Below are positions 8,908 to 18,102 of a stretch of 64,000 nucleotides of DNA, one piece after another (positions within the stretch are counted from its first letter, which is position 1; every line of letters begins with the position of its first letter). This stretch comes from Massilia sp. BJB1822. Its GTDB lineage: Bacteria; Pseudomonadota; Gammaproteobacteria; Burkholderiales; Burkholderiaceae_D. Position numbers and translations under genes: made by a program. The stretch lies in NCBI RefSeq assembly GCF_013369485.1, contig NZ_JABWEB010000002.1, forward strand, positions 62,001 to 126,000, read 5' to 3'. The notes under the pieces were generated by a model. It saw only the letters and a program-made list of their open reading frames with translations, did no database searches and was not told the DNA's origin.

Positions 8908-10731
8908 ATGGCATACGGCAAGGAGCACGGCGGCCACGACGCCGGGCATGGACACGGCCCTCAAAGCTTCTGGACGCGCTATGTCTGGAGCCAGGACCAC
9001 AAGGTGATCGCCATCCAGTACACGCTGACGGCCATCTTTGTCGGCCTGATCGGCCTGATCCTGTCCGACCTGATGCGTCTGCAACTGGGCTTTCCCGGCA
9101 AATTCTCCTTCATCGACCCGGCCAGCTATTACCAGTTCATCACCATGCACGGCATGATCATGGTGGTGTATCTACTGACGGCGCTCTTTCTCGGCGGTTT
9201 CGGCAATTACCTGATTCCGCTGATGGTCGGGGCGCGCGATATGGTCTTCCCCTTCCTGAATATGCTGAGCTACTGGATGTATCTGCTGGCGGTGGTGATC
9301 CTGCTGGCCAGCTTTTTTGTGCCGGGCGGGCCGACCGGCGCCGGCTGGACCTTGTATCCGCCGCAGGCGATCCTGCCCGGCACGCCCGGTGTGGAATGGG
9401 GCATCGTCGTCATGCTGGTGTCGCTGGCCGTGTTCATCGTTGCCGCCACCATGGGCGGGCTGAATTATGTGACCACCGTGCTGCAGGCGCGCACGCGTGG
9501 CATGACGCTGATGCGCATGCCGCTGACGGTGTGGGGCATTTTCGTCGCCACCATTCTGGCGCTGCTGGCGTTTCCGGCGCTCTTTGTCAGCGCCGTCATG
9601 ATGCTGTTCGATAAGGCGCTCGGCACCAGCTTCTTCATGCCGGCCTTGCTGTCGATGGGGCAGCAGCTTGGCTACAAGGGCGGCAGTCCCTTGCTGTTCC
9701 AGCACCTGTTCTGGTTCTTCGGCCACCCGGAAGTGTATATCGTGGCCTTGCCCGCCTTCGGCATCATTTCCGACCTGATCAGTGTGCATGCGCGCAAGTG
9801 CATTTTCGGCTACCGCATGATGGTGTGGGCCATCGTGATTATCGGCGGCCTGAGTTTCGTGGTCTGGGCCCACCATATGTATGTGAGCGGCATGCACCCC
9901 TGGTTCGGTTTCTTCTTCGCCACCACCACGCTGATCATCGCCGTGCCGACCGCGCTCAAGGTGTACAACTGGACGCTGACGCTGTGGCGCGGCGACATTC
10001 ATCTGACGGTGCCCATGCTGTTCGCGCTGGGCTTCATCAGCACCTTCCTGATCGGCGGCTTGACCGGGCTTTTCCTCGGCAATGTCAGCGTCGATATTCC
10101 GCTGTCGAACACCTATTTCGTGGTCGCCCACTTCCATATGGTGATGGGCGTTTCGCCCGTGCTGGCGGTGTTCGGCGGGATGTACCACTGGTTCCCCAAG
10201 GTGAGCGGACGCATGTACAACGACGCCCTGGGCAAGGCGCATTTCTGGATCACCTTCCTCGGCACGTATGCGATTTTCTTCCCCATGCATTACCTGGGCA
10301 TACTCGGCATGCCGCGCCGCTACTACGCTTACGAGAACTACAATTTCATCCCGCAGTCGGCGCATCAGATGAATGCCTTTATCACTGTGGCGGCGCTGGT
10401 GGTGGGCGTGGTGCAGCTGCTGTTTGTCGCCAACCTGGCCTGGTCCACCTTCCGCGGCAAGCGTGCCGACGGCAATCCGTGGCGCGCGGGCAGCCTGGAA
10501 TGGCAGACGCCGCAAACGCCGCCCGTTCACGGCAACTGGGGCGAGGAGCTGCCGGTGGTGTATCGCGGCGCCTACGATTATGGTCGCAGCGGTGCCAGCG
10601 ACTATCTGCCGCAGAACGTGGGGCCGGATGAGGATGATCCCGGCCGACCAGCGCCGCAGCGTGGCGGAGATGCCGGCATCACGGACGAAGCGCAAACCGG
10701 CAGCCCGGCGCCGAGCGAGGTGCCGAAATGA
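8908..10731 (+). CDS. ctaD: Cytochrome c oxidase subunit I
   Basis: Catalytic subunit that binds low-spin haem, the high-spin haem and CuB, and pumps protons. It is 607 residues with about 12 membrane spans. Visible signatures are the first haem ligand in TMHGMIM, FGHPEVYI (CuB His, cross-linked His-Tyr and the A1-type glutamate), WAHHMY with the two other CuB histidines, and VAHFHMVM with the final haem ligands. The HPEVY glutamate places it among A-type oxidases. The C-terminal 50 residues are a polar Pro/Gly-rich tail. Its stop overlaps the next start as ATGA, so the two are translationally coupled. Confidence 0.96.
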   Translation: MAYGKEHGGHDAGHGHGPQSFWTRYVWSQDHKVIAIQYTLTAIFVGLIGLILSDLMRLQLGFPGKFSFIDPASYYQFITMHGMIMVVYLLTALFLGGFGNYLIPLMVGARDMVFPFLNMLSYWMYLLAVVILLASFFVPGGPTGAGWTLYPPQAILPGTPGVEWGIVVMLVSLAVFIVAATMGGLNYVTTVLQARTRGMTLMRMPLTVWGIFVATILALLAFPALFVSAVMMLFDKALGTSFFMPALLSMGQQLGYKGGSPLLFQHLFWFFGHPEVYIVALPAFGIISDLISVHARKCIFGYRMMVWAIVIIGGLSFVVWAHHMYVSGMHPWFGFFFATTTLIIAVPTALKVYNWTLTLWRGDIHLTVPMLFALGFISTFLIGGLTGLFLGNVSVDIPLSNTYFVVAHFHMVMGVSPVLAVFGGMYHWFPKVSGRMYNDALGKAHFWITFLGTYAIFFPMHYLGILGMPRRYYAYENYNFIPQSAHQMNAFITVAALVVGVVQLLFVANLAWSTFRGKRADGNPWRAGSLEWQTPQTPPVHGNWGEELPVVYRGAYDYGRSGASDYLPQNVGPDEDDPGRPAPQRGGDAGITDEAQTGSPAPSEVPK

Positions 10732-11429
10732 ATCCAGAAATCGGTGCGGGCGTATTGCGCGGCGACCCGGGTTTCCCTTTGCCGCCGGCTGGCGGCGGCG
10801 ATCCGGGCAAGCTGCCGGCGCGCCCTGGAGGACAGCCAGCGCCGCGCGCTGCGCGCAAGACCGGCCTGTGGGTTTTTATGGCGGTGGTGCTGACGCTGTT
10901 CATGCTGTTCGGCGTTGCCTATGTGATGCGCATGGCGTATGAGGACTGGCGCAGCCTGCCGCCTCCGCCCTGGCAGCTCTGGCTTAGTACCGCGCTGCTG
11001 GCCGCCAGCGGTGCGGCGTGGGAGCTGGCGCGCCTGCTTGCCGCGCGTGCCGAGTGGCCGCGCGCGCGTAGCGCCACGCTGGCTGCTTGTCTGCTGGCGC
11101 TGGCTTTCCTGGCCAGCCAGCTCTGGGCCTGGCAGGCGCTGGTGGCGATGAATTATCCGGTGGCGGCCAATCCCTCCAACAGCTTCTTCTATCTGATCAC
11201 GGCCCTGCATGGCGTGCACTTGCTGGGTGGCCTGCTGGTGGGCGGCGGCGTGGCCGTGCGCCTGGCGCAGGGCGCGCGCGGCGAACGCATCGAAACCAGC
11301 ATCCTGCTGTGCGCGCGCTACTGGCATTTCCTGTTCCTGCTTTGGCTGGGCGTGTTTGGCTTGCTGTTTTACGTGACGCCGGACCTGGTGCAGGCCGTCT
11401 GCACCAGCCTGGGCATACCGAGGAGTTGA
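10728..11429 (+). CDS. Cytochrome c oxidase subunit III-like protein, first copy
   Basis: A 233-residue membrane protein of the subunit III/haem-copper oxidase subunit III superfamily. A Pro/Gly/Arg-rich cytoplasmic tail of about 40 residues precedes five membrane spans. Typical family features are the FLASQLWAWQAL helix, the FFYLITALHGVHLLGGL helix with conserved His, and the final YWHFLFLLW helix. Translation is coupled to subunit I (ATGA overlap). A second subunit III-like gene follows only 3 bases later, so this complex carries two such proteins, or one of them plays another role. Confidence 0.85.
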   Translation: MNPEIGAGVLRGDPGFPLPPAGGGDPGKLPARPGGQPAPRAARKTGLWVFMAVVLTLFMLFGVAYVMRMAYEDWRSLPPPPWQLWLSTALLAASGAAWELARLLAARAEWPRARSATLAACLLALAFLASQLWAWQALVAMNYPVAANPSNSFFYLITALHGVHLLGGLLVGGGVAVRLAQGARGERIETSILLCARYWHFLFLLWLGVFGLLFYVTPDLVQAVCTSLGIPRS

Positions 11430-11432
11430 ATC

Positions 11433-12092
<660 letters not shown>

Positions 12093-12104
12093 GGGGAGGG
12101 CGTC

Positions 12105-12431
12105 ATGTCGGCCGTCAGCGGTACCCAGCAGCATCCGATCGGTTTGTATTTCAAGGTGTGGGGCTTGCTGTTCGTGCTCAGCGCCTTTTCCTACCTGGTC
12201 GATTTCTTCCATGTGCAGGGCCTGCTGCGCTGGAGTCTGATCCTGATTTTAATGGTGGCGAAAGCCGGTTTGATCGTCGCCATTTTCATGCACATGCGCT
12301 GGGAGCGGATTGCCCTGATCAGCGCCATCCTGCTGCCGCCCTTATGCCTGCTGGTGCTCTGCGGTTTGATGTTCGTTGAATCAGATTATGTTTTCCTCAA
12401 TCGCATGCTGCATTTCGCGCTGCGCCCTTGA
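12105..12431 (+). CDS. Cytochrome c oxidase subunit IV (prokaryotic type)
   Basis: A 108-residue protein with three membrane spans (about 17-35, 42-63 and 71-92), the typical form of the small CyoD/CtaF-like subunit IV. Its features are LVDFFHVQG in the first loop and the AKAGLIVAIFMHM helix, a signature of the family. A GGGGAGG site lies shortly before the ATG. It is the last gene of the oxidase cluster. Its TGA stop overlaps the -35 box of the following tRNA-Glu promoter, and no terminator lies between them. Confidence 0.88.
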   Translation: MSAVSGTQQHPIGLYFKVWGLLFVLSAFSYLVDFFHVQGLLRWSLILILMVAKAGLIVAIFMHMRWERIALISAILLPPLCLLVLCGLMFVESDYVFLNRMLHFALRP

Positions 12432-12457
12432 TGCAAAAGAAGTTGCGGTGATATAAT
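12428..12457 (+). promoter_or_regulatory. Promoter of tRNA-Glu copies 4 and 5
   Basis: -35 TTGATG (12428-12433), an 18-base spacer and a perfect -10 TATAAT (12452-12457). It overlaps the last codon and stop of the subunit IV gene. The GC-rich bases after the -10 are typical of stable-RNA promoters. Confidence 0.7.
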
Positions 12458-12476
12458 TCGCGCACGCTTTTACGAC

Positions 12477-12552
12477 GTCCCCATCGTCTAGAGGCCTAGG
12501 ACATCACCCTTTCACGGTGAGTACCGGGGTTCGAATCCCCGTGGGGACGCCA
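12477..12552 (+). tRNA. tRNA-Glu(TTC), copy 4
   Basis: Identical to the three upstream copies over all 76 bases including CCA. It has its own strong promoter and no tRNA-Ala partner. Confidence 0.97.
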
Positions 12553-12603
12553 GCGGCAAATAAGCCGGCCGCAGCAAAATGGTTTATACAGTTTTAGTCC
12601 AGG

Positions 12604-12679
12604 GTCCCCATCGTCTAGAGGCCTAGGACATCACCCTTTCACGGTGAGTACCGGGGTTCGAATCCCCGTGGGGACGCCA
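12604..12679 (+). tRNA. tRNA-Glu(TTC), copy 5
   Basis: The fifth identical tRNA-Glu, 51 bases after copy 4 and followed by a terminator. No separate promoter is evident. Confidence 0.97.
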
Positions 12680-12691
12680 AGAATATAAAAG

Positions 12692-12717
12692 AAAAAGCCG
12701 CCTGCAGCGGCTTTTTT
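12692..12717 (+). terminator. Terminator after tRNA-Glu copy 5
   Basis: The stem AAGCCGC-CTGCA-GCGGCTT is followed by six T. It is almost the same hairpin as the one at 7125-7148 that ends the first tRNA array. Confidence 0.85.
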
Positions 12718-12749
12718 GTTTTGCGCCTCCATCCGGTGGAATCGTCAAC

Positions 12750-13910
12750 ATGACCCAAGCAACAAGTCTTGCCCTGTTCTGTAAAGTCGTCGACAACTAT
12801 GGCGACATCGGCATCTGCTGGCGCTTCGCGCGCCAGCTGGCGCAGGAGCACGGCATCGCCGTCACGCTGTGGGTGGACGACCTGCACACCTTCCAGCGCA
12901 TCTGCCCCGAAGTGCAAACCGGCGCCGCCCTGCAGCAGATCGGCGCCATCGCCGTGCGCCATTGGGCAACGCAGGAAGGCGAGTTCGCGCCGGCCGACAT
13001 CGCCGACATCGTGATCGAATTCTTCGGCTGCGAAATCCCGCCCGGCTATATTGCCGCCATGGCCGAATGCGAGCCGCGTCCGGTCTGGCTGAATCTGGAA
13101 GGCTTGAGCGCCGAAGAGTGGGTGGAAGGCTGCCACACCTTGCCCTCCATGCATCCGCGCTTCTCGCTGACCAAGCACTTTTTCTTCCCGGGCTTCACCG
13201 AAAAAACCGGCGGCCTGCTGCGCGAAGCGGCGCTGGAAGAAGAGCGCCAGCAATTCCAGTCCGATCCGGCCGCCATGGCCGCCTTCCTGGCGCAATTCGG
13301 CCTGACGCCGCAGGAAATCGCGGCGCGCAAAGTGACGCTGTTCTGCTACCCGCATGCGCCGGTGGCGCAATTGTTCGAAGCCTGGGAAGAGGGCGATGAG
13401 GAAATCGCCTGCCTGGTGCCGCAGGGCGTTGCCGCGCAAGCGGTGCATGCCTTCCTCGGCGAGGCGGCCAATCCCGGCGTCATGCGCCGCCGCGGCGCGC
13501 TCAGCGTGCGCGTGCTGCCCTTCGTGCCGCAGCAGGATTACGACAAGCTGCTGTGGGCCAGCGACCTGAATTTCGTGCGCGGCGAAGATTCCGTCGTGCG
13601 CGCCCAGTGGGCCGGCAAGCCTTTCATCTGGCATATCTACCCACAGGACGAAAATCTGCATCACAAGAAACTGCGCGCCTTCCTGCAGCGTTACGCGGCC
13701 GGCAGCGCCAGTCTTGACGCCTTTTTCCTGTATTGGAACGGCGCCCGTCCGCAAGGCGGCGCCGAGTCGCCCGACTGGTCGGCCTTGTGGACTGATCTGC
13801 GGGCCGATATGGCGGGGCTGACACAGCATGCCATCGAATGGCAGCGCCATCTGTATACCCTCGGTGATTTGACCACCAATTTACTGAAGTTTTCCTCCTC
13901 GCTGCGCTAA
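12750..13910 (+). CDS. earP: EF-P Arg32 rhamnosyltransferase EarP
   Basis: Transfers rhamnose from dTDP-rhamnose to arginine 32 of elongation factor P, which activates EF-P for rescuing ribosomes stalled at polyproline. The 386-residue length fits the EarP family (DUF2331). The N-terminus has [15 protein letters not shown], the family's conserved Asp-containing nucleotide-sugar region. The C-terminal half has [19 protein letters not shown], the conserved donor-binding segment. It lies directly upstream of efp, whose residue 32 is Arg. That pairing is the established genomic signature of this pathway. Confidence 0.95.
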   Translation: MTQATSLALFCKVVDNYGDIGICWRFARQLAQEHGIAVTLWVDDLHTFQRICPEVQTGAALQQIGAIAVRHWATQEGEFAPADIADIVIEFFGCEIPPGYIAAMAECEPRPVWLNLEGLSAEEWVEGCHTLPSMHPRFSLTKHFFFPGFTEKTGGLLREAALEEERQQFQSDPAAMAAFLAQFGLTPQEIAARKVTLFCYPHAPVAQLFEAWEEGDEEIACLVPQGVAAQAVHAFLGEAANPGVMRRRGALSVRVLPFVPQQDYDKLLWASDLNFVRGEDSVVRAQWAGKPFIWHIYPQDENLHHKKLRAFLQRYAAGSASLDAFFLYWNGARPQGGAESPDWSALWTDLRADMAGLTQHAIEWQRHLYTLGDLTTNLLKFSSSLR

Positions 13911-13927
13911 GTTCGCCTGCGAAAACA

Positions 13928-13936
13928 TGCTACAAT
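13928..13936 (+). promoter_or_regulatory. Extended -10 promoter of efp
   Basis: TGCTACAAT (TGN plus TACAAT) lies about 40 bases before the efp ATG and just after the earP stop. The -35 region is weak, as expected for an extended -10 promoter. It would let efp be expressed more strongly than earP. Confidence 0.5.
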
Positions 13937-13975
13937 GCGCGGTTACTGCAACCTACCTTAAGTACACTTTATCTT

Positions 13976-14551
13976 ATGAAACCTGCAAAAGAAATTCGTG
14001 TTGGCAACATCATCATGGTTGACGCCAAGCCCTTCATCGTGCTGCGTTCGGATGTTAACGGTTCGAGCCGCACGGGCTTCACCTACAAATGGAAGATGAA
14101 AAATCTTCTGACCAATGCTCCGCTGGAAAACGTTTTCCGCGGCGACGACAAGTTCGACGTGGTGGTTCTGGACAAAAAGCCAGTGACCTACTCCTACTTC
14201 GCCGACCCGCTGTATGTCTTCATGGATCAAGAGTACAACCAGTACGAAATCGAAGAAGAAAACCTGGGCGAAGCTCTGAACTACCTGAAAGACGGCATGG
14301 AATGCGAAGCCGTGTTCTACGACGGCAAAGCCATCTCCGTGGAACTGCCAACCACCATCGCGCGCCAGATCGTTTACTCCGAGCCAGCCGTTAAAGGCAA
14401 CACCTCGGGCAACGTGCTGAAAGACGCGCTGATCGAAAACGCCATCGAATCCAAGCGTTTCACCGTTCAAGTGCCACTGTTCGTGAGCCAGGACGACGTG
14501 ATCGAGATCGACACCCGTACTAACGAGTACAAGCGCATCGTGCGTAACTAA
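13976..14551 (+). CDS. efp: Elongation factor P, Arg32 type
   Basis: Binds between the P and E sites of stalled ribosomes and promotes peptide bond formation at consecutive prolines. It is 191 residues, in three OB-like domains. The tip loop reads NGSSRTGF and counting from Met1 places the arginine at position 32, where gamma and enteric EF-P use a lysine at 34. This is the residue that EarP rhamnosylates, and earP lies immediately upstream. Codon use is cleaner and more biased (GTT, CTG, AAA) than in neighbours, as expected for a highly expressed gene. Confidence 0.97.
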   Translation: MKPAKEIRVGNIIMVDAKPFIVLRSDVNGSSRTGFTYKWKMKNLLTNAPLENVFRGDDKFDVVVLDKKPVTYSYFADPLYVFMDQEYNQYEIEEENLGEALNYLKDGMECEAVFYDGKAISVELPTTIARQIVYSEPAVKGNTSGNVLKDALIENAIESKRFTVQVPLFVSQDDVIEIDTRTNEYKRIVRN

Positions 14552-14581
14552 GATGTGCCCAGGCCGCCTTGGCGGCTTCGC

Positions 14582-14613
14582 AAAAAAACGCCCGTTTTCA
14601 CGGGCGTTTTTTT
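14582..14613. terminator. Bidirectional terminator between efp and the RTX gene
   Basis: ACGCCCG-TTTTCA-CGGGCGT with A-runs on the left and T-runs on the right can stop transcription from both sides. It sits between convergent genes, 5 bases from the end of the minus-strand gene. Confidence 0.88.
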
Positions 14614-14617
14614 ATGC

Positions 14618-16330
14618 TCAGGACTGATAGTACTCGAAGCCTTGTTGCAGGACGCCGATCAGGGCCGCCTTGTTTTCCGGACTCTCGCTGAATTCGGCCA
14701 GCACATGGCTGCGGCTGACGCCAGCGTCCAGTGCGTCTAGCCAGAACTTGAAGCCGCCGGCGTCGGGTGCGCGGTGCAAGACATTGTTGTAGAACTTGGT
14801 CAGGATCTCGTGATTGTTTAGTTGTGTGCCATACAGGCGCGCAAATTCCGGTGAATGCAGGAAGTCCTGCGCCACGGACTCGAAGCTGACCCCATTGTCG
14901 AGCGCGCGAATCCAGAAGCCCAGGCCGCCCTTGTCTGGCATGCGGTCGAAGGCGGCGCGATACAGGCGGTAGGCCTGGCCACCATTGCCATCCACATCGA
15001 AAGCGATACAGGCGTTGTCAAACTTCAGGCGTTCAATGCCGGTCAGCGTATTTTCGCTATTGACCCAGGACGCGCCATTGACCTTGATTTCGTTGCCAAC
15101 CTTGCTGACGGTGAAGTAGTCGCGCCTGCCATCGAATACGGCGGTATCGATGCCTGTCCCGCCGTCCAGAATGTTCTTGCCTTCGCCGCCAGACAAGATG
15201 TCGTTGCCAGCACCGCCAAACAGCATGTCATTGCCCCCAAAGCCCTTGATGATGTCATTGCCAGGTGTGCCATAGATGGTGTCGTTGTCCGTGGTGCCGA
15301 GCAAGGGATCTGTGTTGCCGCTGAGATTGACTGAAAAGACACTGGTATACAGTGGTTTTTCGAACTGGAGGAAGGTGATCTGGCCGCCGTCGTCGCTGAT
15401 TTGAGCTTTGGCTGCGCGCGTGTCGTTCAGTACCGATACCACGCCTGTTTGCATATCTTTCAGATACAGCTTGCCGTAGCCCGTGTAGGACACATAACGG
15501 CCATCATGCGAGAGGCTGGGCGAGCTTCCGAAACTATGGATGGTGCTGAGCGTACCGCTATCCATGTTCATATAATACAGCCCGTTTTTATCGCCTCCGC
15601 TGTCGACGTCGAAGACAATATGGCGGCCATCGCCTGAAATCGCACTTTCAGTGACCGGAAGAAGCGCCCCTTGCTGCCCCTGGTTGATGATTTTTTGCAC
15701 GCCGGAGGCGAGGTTGAGGGCAATCAGCTTGCTGTCGTCGGTGGAATAGAGAACGGTGCGGCCGTCGCTGGAAATTTTCGGACCAAACGTGCCCTGCGGA
15801 TGATTGGTGATGCGCGACAATACGCCCGTCAGCAAGTCTTTGACAAAAACCTCGCCTCGGCCGGAATAATTTCCAGGCACTAAATTTTTCGCATCGCTGA
15901 CAAAGCAAACAAAACGCCCATCGGCCGAGATGCTGGGATTGAAGCAACCCGCATCGCTCTTGTTGCCCCAGGCATCGCCGGATACCAGGGTGATTTGACC
16001 GGTGTTCATATTCCTGGCCATCAGTTGCGGCATGAGATCGCCGTTGCCCTTTGGTTCCCAGCTGTTATAGACGACGATATTGCCGTCATAGGAAATGGCG
16101 GCATCGTCGGAAATGCACCAAGGGTCATTGCCGGACAGACGCACGACTTCGCCGGTTTGAAAGTCCTTGCGGAAAATAAACTCGGCCATCCTGCCTTGCC
16201 AGAATTGCTTGTCGTTTGGATTGTCGGGAGGGGTCGAGCTGTTAAAGACGAGATAGCGCCCATTGCCCGAAAGAGCCGGCTCGGCCGAATAGGTTAAGAG
16301 GTTCTCGACTAGTTTGATGGTGCTTGGCAT
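14618..16330 (-). CDS. TolB-like propeller / RTX repeat / DUF4214 fusion, probably a type I secreted protein
   Basis: A 570-residue protein with three parts. Residues about 10-325 are a run of WD40-like/TolB-type beta-propeller blades with the recurring SxDGRxVxY pattern. Residues about 345-395 are calcium-binding RTX nonapeptides (GTPGNDIIKG, GGNDMLFGG, AGNDILSGG). Residues about 455-560 match DUF4214, two helical repeats with YRAAFDRMPDKGGL and NVLHRAPDAGG. There is no N-terminal signal peptide. RTX repeats and DUF4214 both occur in type I secreted surface proteins, so export by a type I system is likely, but no exporter is nearby. Its base composition is visibly less GC-rich than its neighbours. 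The start lacks a clear ribosome site. Confidence 0.8.
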   Translation of the reverse strand: MPSTIKLVENLLTYSAEPALSGNGRYLVFNSSTPPDNPNDKQFWQGRMAEFIFRKDFQTGEVVRLSGNDPWCISDDAAISYDGNIVVYNSWEPKGNGDLMPQLMARNMNTGQITLVSGDAWGNKSDAGCFNPSISADGRFVCFVSDAKNLVPGNYSGRGEVFVKDLLTGVLSRITNHPQGTFGPKISSDGRTVLYSTDDSKLIALNLASGVQKIINQGQQGALLPVTESAISGDGRHIVFDVDSGGDKNGLYYMNMDSGTLSTIHSFGSSPSLSHDGRYVSYTGYGKLYLKDMQTGVVSVLNDTRAAKAQISDDGGQITFLQFEKPLYTSVFSVNLSGNTDPLLGTTDNDTIYGTPGNDIIKGFGGNDMLFGGAGNDILSGGEGKNILDGGTGIDTAVFDGRRDYFTVSKVGNEIKVNGASWVNSENTLTGIERLKFDNACIAFDVDGNGGQAYRLYRAAFDRMPDKGGLGFWIRALDNGVSFESVAQDFLHSPEFARLYGTQLNNHEILTKFYNNVLHRAPDAGGFKFWLDALDAGVSRSHVLAEFSESPENKAALIGVLQQGFEYYQS

Positions 16331-16499
16331 AACGGATCGTATGGGAGGGAAAATGGCCGGAAGTTTCCTGTGTGGATACTATACTGTCAAGAAATATTTT
16401 CTTTTTCATAGCAATATTGTTAAACAAGCTGTTATGCTAATGGTTTGCATTTATTGACAATGTGTTGAAATTTTGCGGTGTTCGTTAAGCGGAGACGGT

Positions 16500-18098
16500 A
16501 TGGATCGCAGGGATTTCGTTCGGATGGGTCTGGCTGCAGGCGGCGCAGCGACTTTAGGGCGGGCCGAAGGGGCTTTACCCACCGCCAAGGCGGCATCTTC
16601 CATCCTCGATGCCGGCATCCTTCAGCAGCAGGAGCAGATGGCCGCCAACAAGCTCACCTCCCACTCCCTCACCTCGCAATACCTGGCCCGCATCGGCAGC
16701 ATCGACAAGTCCGGCCCCCGCATCAACTCCATCATTGAAATCAACCCCGAAGCTCTGAAGATCGCGCGCGAGATGGACCGCGAGCGCCTGCTGCGCAAGC
16801 TGCGCGGCCCGCTGCACGGCATCCCGGTTCTGCTCAAGGACAATATCGCCACCGCCGACCGCATGAGCACCTCGGCCGGCTCGCTGGCGCTGGCCGGCAT
16901 CCGCGCCGCGCGCGACGCCCATATCGTGGCCCAGTTGCGCGCCGCCGGCGCCGTCATCATCGGCAAGACCAATCTGAGCGAGTGGGCCAATATGCGCTCC
17001 ACTCATTCCGTCAGCGGCTGGAGCGCGCGCGGCGGCCTGACGCGCAATCCCTATTCGCTCGACCGCAATTGCAGCGGCTCCAGTTCCGGTTCCGGCGCGG
17101 CGGTTGCCGCCGGCCTGGCCACGCTGGCGGTGGGCACCGAAACCGACGGTTCCATCGTTTCGCCGGCCTCGATCTGCGGCGTGGTCGGCATCAAGCCGAC
17201 CATGGGACTCTTGAGCCGCAGCGGCATCATCCCCATCGCCCATTCGCAGGACACGGCCGGCCCTATGGCGCGCAGCGTTACCGATGCCGCCCTGATGCTG
17301 GCCGCCATGAGCGGCGTGGATGCCAACGATGCGGCGACCCAGGCCAGCGCCGGCAGGATCGGCGACTATGCCGCCGCCTTGCAGACCAATAGCCTGCAAG
17401 GCAAACGCCTGGGCGTGGCGCGCAACTTCTTCGGCACCAACGACGATCTGGACAACGCTATCGAAAAGGCCCTGGCCGTGCTGAAGGCCCAAGGCGCCGA
17501 GTTGGTGGACGTGACCGTGCCGAATACTGACAAATACAGCAGCTCCGAGTTCGAGGTGCTGCTGCATGAATTCAAGTCCGACCTGGCGGCCTACCTGCAG
17601 GATTACGCGCCCAATGCGCCGGTCAAGAATATGGCCGACATCATCGCCTTCAACAAGCAGCATCATAAGCAGGAGATGCCTTACTTCGGCCAGGAGCATC
17701 TGGAAAGCGCCGAAAGCAAGGGCGGGCTGGACAGCAAGGAGTATCTGGAAGCCCTGGCCAACAACCGGCGCTACTCGCGGGACGAAGGCATCGACCAGGT
17801 GATGAAGGAGCACAAGCTGGACGCGCTGGTCGCGCCCACCGGCGGCCCTGCGTGGCTGACCGATTTCATCAACGGCGACCATTACGGCGGCAGTTTCTCT
17901 TCGCCCGCCGCTGTCGCCGGCTATCCGCACATCACCGTGCCGGCTGGCTATGTGCACGGCCTGCCGGTCGGCCTGTCCTTCGTCGGCGGCGCCTACAGCG
18001 AAGCTGCCCTGATCGGCATGGCCTACGCCTTCGAGCAAGCCACCCGCCACCGCCGCGCGCCGCAGTTCCCGGCCAGCGTGTCGCTGGCCGTGCGCTAA
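16500..18098 (+). CDS. Amidase-signature hydrolase, probably exported
   Basis: Amidase-signature (AS) family enzyme of 532 residues that hydrolyses an amide bond of unknown substrate. The Ser-cisSer-Lys triad is visible: Lys in LLKDNIA, the Gly/Ser-rich CSGSSSGSGAAV loop, and the nucleophilic serine in TDGSIVSPA. The N-terminus MDRRDFVRMG followed by an Ala/Gly-rich stretch resembles a Tat signal with RRDF. I chose the ATG with GGAG upstream rather than an in-frame TTG 27 bases earlier. Related secreted amidases have been annotated as aryl-acylamidases or peptide amidases. It is convergent with dbpA, with only 4 bases between the stops. Confidence 0.88.
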   Translation: MDRRDFVRMGLAAGGAATLGRAEGALPTAKAASSILDAGILQQQEQMAANKLTSHSLTSQYLARIGSIDKSGPRINSIIEINPEALKIAREMDRERLLRKLRGPLHGIPVLLKDNIATADRMSTSAGSLALAGIRAARDAHIVAQLRAAGAVIIGKTNLSEWANMRSTHSVSGWSARGGLTRNPYSLDRNCSGSSSGSGAAVAAGLATLAVGTETDGSIVSPASICGVVGIKPTMGLLSRSGIIPIAHSQDTAGPMARSVTDAALMLAAMSGVDANDAATQASAGRIGDYAAALQTNSLQGKRLGVARNFFGTNDDLDNAIEKALAVLKAQGAELVDVTVPNTDKYSSSEFEVLLHEFKSDLAAYLQDYAPNAPVKNMADIIAFNKQHHKQEMPYFGQEHLESAESKGGLDSKEYLEALANNRRYSRDEGIDQVMKEHKLDALVAPTGGPAWLTDFINGDHYGGSFSSPAAVAGYPHITVPAGYVHGLPVGLSFVGGAYSEAALIGMAYAFEQATRHRRAPQFPASVSLAVR

Positions 18099-18102
18099 AA
18101 GC

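Noticed and set aside
9172..10695. Long minus-strand frame opposite ctaD, rich in His and Gln
   Set aside because: It is antisense to a clear subunit I gene. Its composition (His/Gln/Arg runs) is what reverse reading of hydrophobic codons gives.
16384..16459. TTGACA boxes on both strands in the gap between the RTX and amidase genes
   Set aside because: Neither has a convincing -10 at the proper distance, so I do not call promoters there.
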